A stretch of DNA of 64,000 bases from contig NZ_JABFDH010000003.1 in NCBI RefSeq assembly GCF_013403975.1, forward strand, positions 1 through 64,000, read 5' to 3'. Source of the stretch: Winogradskyella ursingii. GTDB lineage: Bacteria > Bacteroidota > Bacteroidia > Flavobacteriales > Flavobacteriaceae. The notes under the pieces were generated by a model that was not told where the DNA came from, searched no databases, and saw only the letters and a list, made by a program, of their open reading frames with translations. The position numbers were made by a program, and so were the translations under genes. Shown in pieces: positions 45,987 through 54,716 of the stretch (within the stretch, counting starts at the first letter, position 1; the number at the start of each line of letters is the position of its first letter).

Positions 45987-47027
45987 ATGAAAATTAGTGT
46001 TTTAATACCGATGTACAACGCACAAGACAACATTGGTAATTGCCTAAATAGTTTGCTTAAACAAGACTTATCTGAAGATGATTATGAAATCATTATAATG
46101 GATGATGGCTCTAAAGATAATTCTGTGACTATTGTTGAGGATTATATGAAATTATATAATAATATTCAGCTTTATAAAGAATCCAATTCTGGTTGTTATT
46201 CCACACGAAATAAGTTGCTAAAGCTTGCTAAAGGTGACTACATCTACAATTTGGATGCAGATGATTATATTGTCCATAATTGCTTATCCATTTTATTGGA
46301 TATTGCCTCGGGACAGGACGTGGATCTAATTTGTTTTAAAACCTTAGAAACAAAAGATTTTAGCAGGACCACCCTTTCAACACCCATTACGGAGAAAGAA
46401 TTTGAAATAATTTCAGGAAGAGAACTCTTGGAAAAAGAGTGGAAAATGCGATATGAAATTTGGTGGTATTTTGTTAAGAGAACTTTTCTAGAAACGCATC
46501 AAATGGTTTTTAACAATAATGAATATAATGCAGATGTTGAGTTTACACTCCACTGTCTTTTAAGGGCTAAGCAAATTGCGTATTTGCCATTGAGAATTCA
46601 TAGGTATGTGCAAACGAATGATTCGCTTATGCGAAGCAGTAATTTTGAAATCATTAAAAAACGTTTATTTTATTCTCAGATGATGATCATTAATTTAAGT
46701 AAAATCATAAACAATCTTAAACAAGATGATTTGAGAAAGAACGTAATAATGCTTCAAAATCTCAGTCATAGACGAGATATTTTTACTTTTTTTCATATGG
46801 TGAATATGGTAAAATATCCATTTAGTCTCGAATATATCAAAAGGAATATTAAAGAATTAGAATTAGTTGATGCTTATCCGATTATAAATTTTATTAGAAA
46901 AGAGTATGATAGTTTGAAGTATAAGCTTCTCTTGTTTATAATTAATAGAATACGATTGTTTTACCCTCTTATAGCATTCAAAAATATATTTTATCACAGA
47001 ACAAATCAGAATTCATTAGAATCATAG
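45987..47027 (+). CDS. Glycosyltransferase family 2
   Basis: The 346-residue protein has the GT2 start KISVLIPMYNAQDNIGNCLNSL, DDGSKDNS and the DXD-like motif NLDADDYIV near residue 92, so an inverting GT-A fold is expected. A C-terminal region of about 130 residues is basic and helical, without evident transmembrane segments. It is followed one base later by a related GT2 gene, indicating coupled translation. The sugar and acceptor are not known. Confidence 0.9.
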   Translation: MKISVLIPMYNAQDNIGNCLNSLLKQDLSEDDYEIIIMDDGSKDNSVTIVEDYMKLYNNIQLYKESNSGCYSTRNKLLKLAKGDYIYNLDADDYIVHNCLSILLDIASGQDVDLICFKTLETKDFSRTTLSTPITEKEFEIISGRELLEKEWKMRYEIWWYFVKRTFLETHQMVFNNNEYNADVEFTLHCLLRAKQIAYLPLRIHRYVQTNDSLMRSSNFEIIKKRLFYSQMMIINLSKIINNLKQDDLRKNVIMLQNLSHRRDIFTFFHMVNMVKYPFSLEYIKRNIKELELVDAYPIINFIRKEYDSLKYKLLLFIINRIRLFYPLIAFKNIFYHRTNQNSLES

Positions 47028-47028
47028 G

Positions 47029-48054
47029 ATGGATTTAAGTATTGTAATACCTTTTTATAAAGCCGAGAGATATTTGGCAACTTGCCTAGACAGTTTGTTA
47101 TCTCAAAATTTAAGTGAACATGAGTATGAAATTATAATCATTGATGATGGCTCTCCTGAAGAGTGTTTAGAAGTGCCAAAGGAATATGCAAACAAATTTC
47201 CACAGATAAAATTAGTTTCAAAAACAAATGGTGGAGTTGGGAGTGCCAGAAACAAAGGTATAGACTTGGCCAGTGGTAACTATATTTACTTTATTGACCC
47301 AGACGACTATCTAGCAAATAATGTGGTAAAATTACTGTTAGAAACCATAAAATTACATGACTTAGATATATTAACTTTTAGATCTAGAAAAACCTATAAT
47401 TCTGATTTATTTCATGAACAACCAGATTTAAAGGATATTGTGCTTACAAAAATCATAAATGGTATAGATTATTTGGCAACCGAGTTATACCAAAACGAAG
47501 TTTGGTGGTATTTAATAAAAAAAGAGTTTATTGATTCAACACAACTAAGGTTTATTGAAGATCGATGGATGGAGGATGCTATAATCACAGCTCAACTTTT
47601 TACAAAAGCCAAACATATGGCTCATTTACCAATTGATGCACATCGGCATTTAATTGTGCCAGAATCTGCTATGACGAGTAAAGAGCCACAGCATTATCTT
47701 AAAATAATCGATGACAACAGAAATGCCGCAATGGTTTTTGATGGGTTAATAAGTAAGTTAGAGACAAATTCTGAAAACCCTGAATCAATCAAAAGATTAA
47801 AAACTAGGCAGCAATCTTTTGTTTTTTTTATGATGGTAAGGATGTTAAAATCCACCATAAAATTAAAAGATGTTAAAGCTACTATGCAAGAGGTAAGTAA
47901 AACAGAAGCTTATCCATTATCCAGTTTTATAAGTAAAGATTATAATAATATTTCATATAGGATTTTATTATTGTTTTTTAACAACAAAAACGTTTATTAC
48001 GTGTTGTTCATAATTTTTAACCCAGTCTTTAAATTAGTTTATACGAAAAAATAA
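47029..48054 (+). CDS. Glycosyltransferase family 2 (paralogue of the preceding gene)
   Basis: The 341-residue protein begins LSIVIPFYKAERYLATCLDSLL with DDGSPEE and the DXD-like IDPDDYLA. Shared landmarks such as NEVWWYLIKKEF (matching EIWWYFVKRTF in the upstream protein) and similar overall layout show that the pair arose by tandem duplication. Both probably act in the same surface-glycan pathway. A terminator lies about 80 bases downstream. Confidence 0.9.
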   Translation: MDLSIVIPFYKAERYLATCLDSLLSQNLSEHEYEIIIIDDGSPEECLEVPKEYANKFPQIKLVSKTNGGVGSARNKGIDLASGNYIYFIDPDDYLANNVVKLLLETIKLHDLDILTFRSRKTYNSDLFHEQPDLKDIVLTKIINGIDYLATELYQNEVWWYLIKKEFIDSTQLRFIEDRWMEDAIITAQLFTKAKHMAHLPIDAHRHLIVPESAMTSKEPQHYLKIIDDNRNAAMVFDGLISKLETNSENPESIKRLKTRQQSFVFFMMVRMLKSTIKLKDVKATMQEVSKTEAYPLSSFISKDYNNISYRILLLFFNNKNVYYVLFIIFNPVFKLVYTKK

Positions 48055-48136
48055 ATTTGAATAATAATATAGAATTCAGATAATTAGTTTTGGTCGTAAT
48101 AGGTCAGGATTTTTCAGAATAATTATAGCGAAAAAA

Positions 48137-48160
48137 AAAGGAGGCCATAAGCCTCCTTTA
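48137..48160. terminator. Bidirectional terminator between the GT2 pair and the lipoprotein gene
   Basis: Perfect stem AAAGGAGGC/GCCTCCTTT with loop CATAA, with an A run on one side and T-rich sequence on the other. Confidence 0.9.
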
Positions 48161-48182
48161 TTTTATTACATCATATTACTAA

Positions 48183-49418
48183 TTAGTAATAGTAGTAGCA
48201 ATAATCTAAATTGTAGTAGCAATACCAGTGTCTGTGACACTTATTGTCTTCCTTAACGTACTCACAAAGTTCACCACCTTGAGAGCTATTACCAGAAACT
48301 ACCTCTAGCACACCTTTAACGTATCCAGGTCCGATATTTAAATCACAATTGGTTCTGATTTTAGTGTAATAGCAGTTGCCTACGTAGATATAAGCCCACT
48401 TACCAAGACTTCCATCGTGGTTAGATCCGCTAAAAGAGAAGTTTTCTCCTGCACCAACTGTTTCGTCAAAGATTTTAGTCGCATAGCAAGTGTTTTCGTA
48501 ACGTTGGTAAACTCTTACTCTATAATCATTATGCCAATCCCAGTTTAAAGTTAAATCTGTAACTTTTCCAATACAATCGTTACACTCATCTTCCGCAACT
48601 TCAATTCTAAAGTTAAAATCAATTAACCATAACGGGTCACAAGAAACAGGATCAATTAACCAACCCCAAGTACTTAAGCCATCAGCTCCAACATTAGAAT
48701 CGTAATTTGCTCCACCTGGACCAACATGAGCGCCGAAGTTAGGTGTGTCTGGATCATTAGGATCAGGTCTTTGTGTTAAACCGAAGTTACCCTCTTGTAC
48801 ACAATCTCCACCAGCAGCACTAACAGTACTTCTTGTATGGTCTATGACATAAAAGTTCATGTCATCTGAATTTGAAGCATTACCTGCTGTACCTTCTTTT
48901 TTGTGTTCTCCACCAATAGCAGACCATTCAGCAAATGATTTTTTGTTCTTTAACCAAACATTCAATGTCACTACACATGTTCCTCTTACAGTAGAACCAG
49001 TAATATTGGCGGTTCCGTTACTGTATTCTGTAAATGTTAGTTGATTGTCTTCATTTTGAGAAAAGTAAGTTGAAGCATCAAAATAATCATCTGCGTCAGG
49101 CGATTCAGACCACCAAAAGTTAGAAGTTGGTTGTTGGCTTCCAAATGGTGCTCTATCAGCATCAATAACATTATAAGTCTGTACAACTGTTGCACCACTA
49201 GTAGTGTTTGAGAATCCCATGTTTACACCCTCTCTCATTTCCTCGCTCTGTGGAGTAAAAATAAGCTCTGGGTCTTCTTGACCATCAGAAACTATGATTT
49301 CATTTTCCAGTAAGATTTCTCTTTCCTGAAGCGTAGTTTCTTCTTCTGTCTTTTCCTTTTCACACGAAGCGACCAAGACAAAAACCGCTAAGAATAAGAG
49401 TTTAGTTAAATTTTTCAT
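48183..49418 (-). CDS. Surface lipoprotein with DUF7467-like domain and Cys/Tyr-rich tail
   Basis: The 411-residue protein has a lipobox VASC at about residue 19 followed by EKEKTEEE, an acidic export-like start. Residues about 85-270 form a domain with WSESPDADDYFDA and WGWLIDP motifs. Residues about 280-385 contain VTDLTLNWDW, RVRVYQRY and IYVGNCYYTKIRT, and a GPGYVKGVLEVV segment resembling the DUF7467 surface domain. The protein ends in an extraordinary tail, CHRHWYCYYNLDYCYYYY. The function is unknown. It is monocistronic and flanked by a terminator. Confidence 0.75.
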   Translation of the reverse strand: MKNLTKLLFLAVFVLVASCEKEKTEEETTLQEREILLENEIIVSDGQEDPELIFTPQSEEMREGVNMGFSNTTSGATVVQTYNVIDADRAPFGSQQPTSNFWWSESPDADDYFDASTYFSQNEDNQLTFTEYSNGTANITGSTVRGTCVVTLNVWLKNKKSFAEWSAIGGEHKKEGTAGNASNSDDMNFYVIDHTRSTVSAAGGDCVQEGNFGLTQRPDPNDPDTPNFGAHVGPGGANYDSNVGADGLSTWGWLIDPVSCDPLWLIDFNFRIEVAEDECNDCIGKVTDLTLNWDWHNDYRVRVYQRYENTCYATKIFDETVGAGENFSFSGSNHDGSLGKWAYIYVGNCYYTKIRTNCDLNIGPGYVKGVLEVVSGNSSQGGELCEYVKEDNKCHRHWYCYYNLDYCYYYY

Positions 49419-49626
49419 AATAACAAGATTGATTAATTTATTAATAGTTATAACAAATATAAATCCGAGCGAGTAATGTTGTTTTTTTATTAGATAAAGT
49501 ACTAAACTATTAGGTGAAGAGAATGACTTTACACTTCATCTGTGAAATGTGCATTTTATGCCACGTTTATAATTTTAACGTGCTGATAGATAAATGTTTA
49601 TAAAATCATTTTAAGAAGTTCAGATT

Positions 49627-49938
49627 TTATAATCCAGGTATATTGGGCATACCTTCTTTTGCAACGGCAGCGATTTCCGCCTCGTTAATTCTGGTGGCTT
49701 CTTCAATAGCTTTATTAACGGTTAATATGAGATAATCTTCAAGCATTTCTTTATCCTCCAGAAGTGCATCATCAATAGAGATAGATTTAATAGTTCTATT
49801 CGCGGTAATTGTAACTTTGAGTTTCTCATCTTTACTGGCCTCATCAATCAATACAGTTTTTAGTCGTTCTTTAGTTGCTTCGACCTTTTTTTGGGCTTCC
49901 TTGAGCTTATTCATCATACCCATCATATCTCCAAACAT
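49627..49938 (-). CDS. YbaB/EbfC nucleoid-associated protein
   Basis: The 103-residue protein begins [21 protein letters not shown] with a long helix and continues [17 protein letters not shown], the YbaB/EbfC tweezer-like DNA-binding dimer. In many bacteria it lies beside dnaX and recR; here dnaX is about 37 kb away. It is divergent from the oligopeptidase gene. Confidence 0.92.
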   Translation of the reverse strand: MFGDMMGMMNKLKEAQKKVEATKERLKTVLIDEASKDEKLKVTITANRTIKSISIDDALLEDKEMLEDYLILTVNKAIEEATRINEAEIAAVAKEGMPNIPGL

Positions 49939-50015
49939 AATTCTTTGTTTTAAATTAATAAGTTGTAAAATTAGTAAATTGCGGCACTTTTCAGATTAAA
50001 ATCTCTATAAATCCA

Positions 50016-52076
50016 ATGACAGATATTCCGAATATTCAACCACCTATAGCAAAAAAAATCGCACATGAAATCGAAAAACATGGTGATAAACGCGTTGACC
50101 ATTACTTTTGGATGAAGGATCGACAACATCCAGAAGTCACTAAATATCTAAATGCAGAAAATGAGTATTGTGATAATAAATTGGCTCACACTAAAACATT
50201 TCAGAATGATTTGTTTGAAGAAATGAAAGCTCGCATCAAAGAGGATGATGAGTCAGTACCCTATAAATACAACGGATATTGGTACATTACAAAATTTGAA
50301 AAAGGAAAAGGGTATCCTATTTATACTCGTAAAAAAGAATCCCTCGTCAATCCCGAAGAATTACTCTTTGACTGCAATAAAATGGCAGAAGGTCATAGTT
50401 ATTTTAAGCTCGCAGGTATTAGCGTGAGTCCTGATAATAAATTGGTATCCTATGGCATAGATACAACAGGAAGAAGAAACTATACCATACACATAAAGAA
50501 TTTAGAAAATAATGAGGTGAAAAAGGACCGTGTTCTGAGCACAACTGGTTCATCTTGCTGGGCCAATGATAATAAAACCTTGTTCTATACCAAAAAAGAT
50601 GAAGTAACACTGAGGTCATATCAAGTGTATAGGCATACTTTGGGAGAAAGCGAGGATCAATTGGTTTTTGAAGAAGGTGATGAGACGTTTGGTGTTGCGG
50701 TATTTAAAACAAAATCAAAAAAATATATCACCATTGCCTCCTATAGCACACTTACTAATGAGTATCATATTTTAAATGCAGATGAGCCTAATGGAAAGTT
50801 TGAAGTGTTTCATAAACGTATCCGCGGTCTAGAATATTCTATTTCCCATTACAAGAAACACTTTTATATAGTAACCAATAAGGATAGGGCTGTTAACTTT
50901 AAACTTATGAAGGTTGAAGAAAACAAAAGATCCATCGAGAATTGGAACGAAGTTATGCCACATCGCGACGAAGTGTTGATTGAAGATATCGATATTTTTA
51001 AGGACTATCTAGTTGTGAGCGAGAGAAGTAATGGTCTCAATCAAATAAGAATAATGAAATGGGATGGTACCGAAGATTATTATCTAAATTTTGATAATGA
51101 GACTTATACACTTTATACAGGTACCAACGTAGATTTTGACACTGAAACGTTAAGGTATGTCTATAATTCTCTTACCACACCTACTTCGGTCATTGAGTTT
51201 AATATGCGCACTAAAAAACAAGTGGTGTTAAAAGAGCAAGAAGTTTTAGGTGGTAAATTTAATAAAGACAATTACTCATCAGAACGTATTTGGGCAACTG
51301 CAGAAGATGGTACTAAAATACCAATGTCTGTTGTATATAGAAAAGGAATTAAAAAAGATGGCTCAAACCCTTTATTACAGTACGCATATGGAAGCTATGG
51401 TTCAACTTTAGATCCATATTTTTCCACTATAAGACTAAGTTTGCTTGATAGAGGTTTTATATATGTCATATGCCATATCCGAGGAGGAGAATACCTCGGC
51501 AGACCATGGTATGAAAATGGGAAATTGTTAAACAAGAAAAATACGTTTACAGATTTTATTGCATGCTCTTTACATTTAATTAAAGAAAGATATACCTCTT
51601 CCAAACACCTCTATGCCATGGGCGGAAGTGCAGGTGGATTGTTAATGGGAGCCATAATTAACGAAGCTCCAGAGTTGTACAACGGAATCGTTGCGGCGGT
51701 TCCTTTTGTGGATGTAGTTACTACAATGCTGGATGATTCTATTCCACTAACCACAGGAGAATATGACGAATGGGGCAACCCGAATGATAAATTGTATTAC
51801 GATTATATAAAGTCTTACTCACCGTACGATAACATACAACAAAAAGCTTATCCTAATATGTTGGTTACTACTGGAATTAATGATTCGCAAGTACAATATT
51901 GGGAACCTGCCAAATGGGTAGCCAAATTAAGAGAAATGAAAACCGATCACAATCAACTCTACCTAAAGACTAATATGGATGCTGGTCATGGTGGAGCTTC
52001 AGGTAGATATGAGAGCTTAAAAGAGAATGCATTAGAATTTGCGTTTCTGTTGGACCTTGAGGGCATATCTAAATAA
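50016..52076 (+). CDS. ptrB: Oligopeptidase B (S9 family serine peptidase)
   Basis: The 686-residue protein has no signal peptide. It has the prolyl-oligopeptidase layout: an N-terminal beta-propeller and a C-terminal hydrolase with the nucleophile S538 in MGGSAGG, the aspartate near TGINDSQVQYWEPAKW, and the histidine in DAGHGGASGRYE. YDEWGNP before the acid is typical of oligopeptidase B, which cuts after basic residues in short peptides. It probably recycles peptides in the cytoplasm. Confidence 0.9.
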   Translation: MTDIPNIQPPIAKKIAHEIEKHGDKRVDHYFWMKDRQHPEVTKYLNAENEYCDNKLAHTKTFQNDLFEEMKARIKEDDESVPYKYNGYWYITKFEKGKGYPIYTRKKESLVNPEELLFDCNKMAEGHSYFKLAGISVSPDNKLVSYGIDTTGRRNYTIHIKNLENNEVKKDRVLSTTGSSCWANDNKTLFYTKKDEVTLRSYQVYRHTLGESEDQLVFEEGDETFGVAVFKTKSKKYITIASYSTLTNEYHILNADEPNGKFEVFHKRIRGLEYSISHYKKHFYIVTNKDRAVNFKLMKVEENKRSIENWNEVMPHRDEVLIEDIDIFKDYLVVSERSNGLNQIRIMKWDGTEDYYLNFDNETYTLYTGTNVDFDTETLRYVYNSLTTPTSVIEFNMRTKKQVVLKEQEVLGGKFNKDNYSSERIWATAEDGTKIPMSVVYRKGIKKDGSNPLLQYAYGSYGSTLDPYFSTIRLSLLDRGFIYVICHIRGGEYLGRPWYENGKLLNKKNTFTDFIACSLHLIKERYTSSKHLYAMGGSAGGLLMGAIINEAPELYNGIVAAVPFVDVVTTMLDDSIPLTTGEYDEWGNPNDKLYYDYIKSYSPYDNIQQKAYPNMLVTTGINDSQVQYWEPAKWVAKLREMKTDHNQLYLKTNMDAGHGGASGRYESLKENALEFAFLLDLEGISK

Positions 52077-52151
52077 TTCAAAAAAAAATGTTACTTTTGC
52101 AAGGTTTTGGTGTCCAAATTCTGTTTGGTCATTAAAAATTAAAAAGCATTT

Positions 52152-53189
52152 ATGGAAAAAAACAAAAATGTGTTTGATAACGTTCTTCAACTTATAGGAA
52201 GTACTCCGCTTATCAAATTAAATAAAATGACCGCCGATTTCAACGGCGATTTTTATGCAAAAGTAGAAGCATTTAATCCTGGTCATTCCTCAAAAGACAG
52301 AATAGCATTACATATTATTGAAGAGGCCGAACGTCAGGGCATTTTAACTCCAGGTGATACAATTATCGAAACAACCTCTGGCAACACTGGTTTCAGTATT
52401 GCGATGGTCAGTATCATTAAAGGGTACGAATGTATCTTAGCAGTAAGTTCAAAATCTTCAGCAGATAAGATAGACATGCTCAAATCCATGGGAGCTAAGG
52501 TTTATGTTTGTCCAGCACATGTGGCGGCAGATGATTCTCGGTCTTATTATGAAGTTGCTAAACGGCTACACGAAGAAATTAAAGGTTCTATTTACATCAA
52601 TCAATATTTCAATCAATTGAATCTTGACGCTCATTATAGTACTACAGGACCAGAATTATGGGAACAAACTAATGGCGAGATTACCCATTTGGTTGCTTGT
52701 AGTGGAACTGGAGGAACAATTTCAGGTATTGCAAAATATTTAAAGGAGCAAAATCCAAATGTCAAAGTGATTGGTGTTGATGCATATGGGTCCGTATTAA
52801 AAAAATATCACGAAACCCGTGAGTTTGATGATAAGGAAATTTACCCATATAGAATTGAAGGTTTAGGCAAAAACTTGATTCCAACCGCAACAGATTTCGA
52901 TCTAATAGATAAATTTATAAAAGTTACGGACGAAGAAAGTGCGCATACAGCTAGGGAAATATCCAATTCTGAAGGGCTCTTTGTGGGTTACACCAGTGGT
53001 GCTGCCATGCAGGCTTTAAAACAATTAAATGAAGAAGGGGAGTTCAAGCCAACAGATAAGGTGGTTGTAGTATTTCCCGATCACGGTTCACGATACATGA
53101 GTAAAGTTTACAGTGATAAATGGATGGAGGCACAAGGCTTTTTTGATAGTAAAAGTGAAGCGATTGCATCAATAGAATATATTAAATAA
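52152..53189 (+). CDS. PLP-dependent cysteine synthase-family enzyme (CysK/CBS fold; possible cysteate synthase)
   Basis: The 345-residue fold-type II PLP enzyme has the start [11 protein letters not shown], the lysine motif [11 protein letters not shown], the asparagine loop [23 protein letters not shown] and the late SGAA. Classical CysK and CBS have NPGGSVKDR, so the Gly-to-His and Val-to-Ser changes at the PLP lysine are notable. It could make cysteine, cystathionine or cysteate. The next gene on the same strand encodes a serine palmitoyltransferase-type enzyme, and cysteate synthase plus cysteate acyltransferase begin capnine synthesis in gliding flavobacteria, which makes that role an attractive inference. 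A terminator separates the two genes. Confidence 0.85.
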   Translation: MEKNKNVFDNVLQLIGSTPLIKLNKMTADFNGDFYAKVEAFNPGHSSKDRIALHIIEEAERQGILTPGDTIIETTSGNTGFSIAMVSIIKGYECILAVSSKSSADKIDMLKSMGAKVYVCPAHVAADDSRSYYEVAKRLHEEIKGSIYINQYFNQLNLDAHYSTTGPELWEQTNGEITHLVACSGTGGTISGIAKYLKEQNPNVKVIGVDAYGSVLKKYHETREFDDKEIYPYRIEGLGKNLIPTATDFDLIDKFIKVTDEESAHTAREISNSEGLFVGYTSGAAMQALKQLNEEGEFKPTDKVVVVFPDHGSRYMSKVYSDKWMEAQGFFDSKSEAIASIEYIK

Positions 53190-53208
53190 TCAGACTTATA
53201 ATCATATT

Positions 53209-53245
53209 AACCTATCATTGAGAAGACTTTATGATAGGTTTTTTA
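53209..53245 (+). terminator. Intrinsic terminator of the cysteine-synthase-like gene
   Basis: AACCTATCAT pairs with ATGATAGGTT, with an eleven-base loop and T6 after the stem. Confidence 0.8.
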
Positions 53246-53282
53246 TGTTTAAAACTTAGTGAATAGTTAGATTAAATAAATT

Positions 53283-53315
53283 ATGCAATCATCATTTAAT
53301 TAAGTAATTTTGCAT
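53283..53315 (+). promoter_or_regulatory. Candidate promoter of the alpha-oxoamine synthase gene
   Basis: TAATTTTG at 53305-53312 matches the -7 consensus, with TTA at the -33 position 21 bases upstream. It would give a leader of about 85 bases. Confidence 0.4.
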
Positions 53316-53404
53316 CAACTAACTAAGACTAAATTAACAGTATTTTAACATGTCGTTTATGCATTAATATGGAAATAAACGATGATTAATAGCAAAGGCA
53401 ACAG

Positions 53405-54664
53405 ATGAAGGATTTATTCGAAAAGATTTATAGGGACAAAGGACCACTTGGTAAATGGGCTGCTCAAGCAGAAGGTTACTTTGTTTTCCCAAAGCTAGAA
53501 GGTCAAATTTCCAATAGAATGAAATTTCAAGGAAAGGATGTGATCACTTGGAGTATTAATGATTATCTAGGATTAGCCAATCATCCTGAAGTAAGAAAGA
53601 TAGATGCTGAAGCAGCTGCAGAATATGGCTCTGCATACCCAATGGGAGCACGGATGATGTCTGGTCACACAGATTTGCACGAAAAATTACAGAATGAGCT
53701 AGCGGAATTTGTAAATAAGGAAGCCGCTTATTTATTGAACTTTGGTTATCAGGGCATGGTATCTACTGTTGATGCTTTAGTAAGCAAAGATGATATTATT
53801 GTTTACGATGTTGATGCACACGCATGCATTATTGATGGTGTGAGACTGCACCATGGTAAACGTTTTACCTATAAGCACAATGATATTGAAAGCTTAGAAA
53901 AAAATCTTGACCGTGCTACAAAAATGGCTGAACAAACTGGAGGTGGGATTTTAGTGATTTCAGAAGGTGTGTTTGGTATGCGTGGTGAGCAAGGTAGATT
54001 AAAAGAGATTGTTGAGCTTAAGAAAAAATATAACTTCAGATTATTTGTAGATGATGCTCACGGTTTTGGTACTTTAGGAAAAACTGGTGCTGGGGCAGGT
54101 GAGGAGCAAGGCGTTCAAGACGATATCGATGTCTATTTTGCAACCTTTGCCAAATCGTTGGCAAGTACAGGAGCTTTTATAGCTGCAGACCAAGAAATCA
54201 TAGATTATTTGAAATACAACTTGCGTTCTCAAATGTTCGCTAAATCGTTGCAGATGCAATTAGTAGTTGGTGCATTGAAGCGGTTGGATATGTTGCGTAC
54301 TATGCCAGAATTAAAGGAAAATCTTTGGAAGATAGTAGACGCATTACAATCTGGTCTAAAAGAACGTGGATTTGATATTGGAACAACTCAAAGTTGTGTA
54401 ACACCGGTATATCTAAAAGGAAGTATTCCTGAAGCTATGGCACTTGTAAGAGACTTACGTGAAAATTATGGAATATTCTGTTCTATAGTAGTTTATCCTG
54501 TAATACCTAAAGGAATGATTTTACTTAGAATGATACCTACTGCAACACATACTTTACAAGATGTAAAGGAAACTTTAGACGCTTTTGATGCGATTAGAGA
54601 ACGTCTACTTAACGGAACATACAAAAGAATGTCAGCCAAATTAATGGCTTCAATGGGTGAGTAA
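53405..54664 (+). CDS. Alpha-oxoamine synthase: serine palmitoyltransferase or cysteate fatty acyltransferase (CapB/SulA-like)
   Basis: The 419-residue fold-type I PLP enzyme has SINDYLGLANHPEV, GSAYPMGARMMSGH, YDVDAHACIIDG, FVDDAHGFGTLG and the PLP lysine in FATFAKSLASTG. These belong to the alpha-oxoamine synthase group: SPT, BioF, Kbl and CFAT. Bacteroidota homologues of this length condense a long-chain acyl-CoA with serine, giving sphingoid bases, or with cysteate, giving sulfonolipids. It is not a typical BioF or Kbl by its N-terminus LFEKIYRDKGPLGKWA. Which amino acid it uses cannot be read from sequence by eye. Confidence 0.9.
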   Translation: MKDLFEKIYRDKGPLGKWAAQAEGYFVFPKLEGQISNRMKFQGKDVITWSINDYLGLANHPEVRKIDAEAAAEYGSAYPMGARMMSGHTDLHEKLQNELAEFVNKEAAYLLNFGYQGMVSTVDALVSKDDIIVYDVDAHACIIDGVRLHHGKRFTYKHNDIESLEKNLDRATKMAEQTGGGILVISEGVFGMRGEQGRLKEIVELKKKYNFRLFVDDAHGFGTLGKTGAGAGEEQGVQDDIDVYFATFAKSLASTGAFIAADQEIIDYLKYNLRSQMFAKSLQMQLVVGALKRLDMLRTMPELKENLWKIVDALQSGLKERGFDIGTTQSCVTPVYLKGSIPEAMALVRDLRENYGIFCSIVVYPVIPKGMILLRMIPTATHTLQDVKETLDAFDAIRERLLNGTYKRMSAKLMASMGE

Positions 54665-54683
54665 TTTCAACCTAAATAAATGT

Positions 54684-54716
54684 AAAAATGCCATCAATTT
54701 TGATGGCATTTTTTTT
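54684..54716. terminator. Bidirectional terminator between the acyl-condensing enzyme and the GNAT-like gene
   Basis: AAAATGCCATCAA pairs with TTGATGGCATTTT with a tiny loop and T8 after the stem. Confidence 0.92.

Noticed and set aside
53405-54664. Biotin synthesis BioF or threonine catabolism Kbl
   Set aside because: No bio or tdh genes are near, and the N-terminal extension and length fit the SPT/CFAT group better; the family cannot be fully separated by eye.
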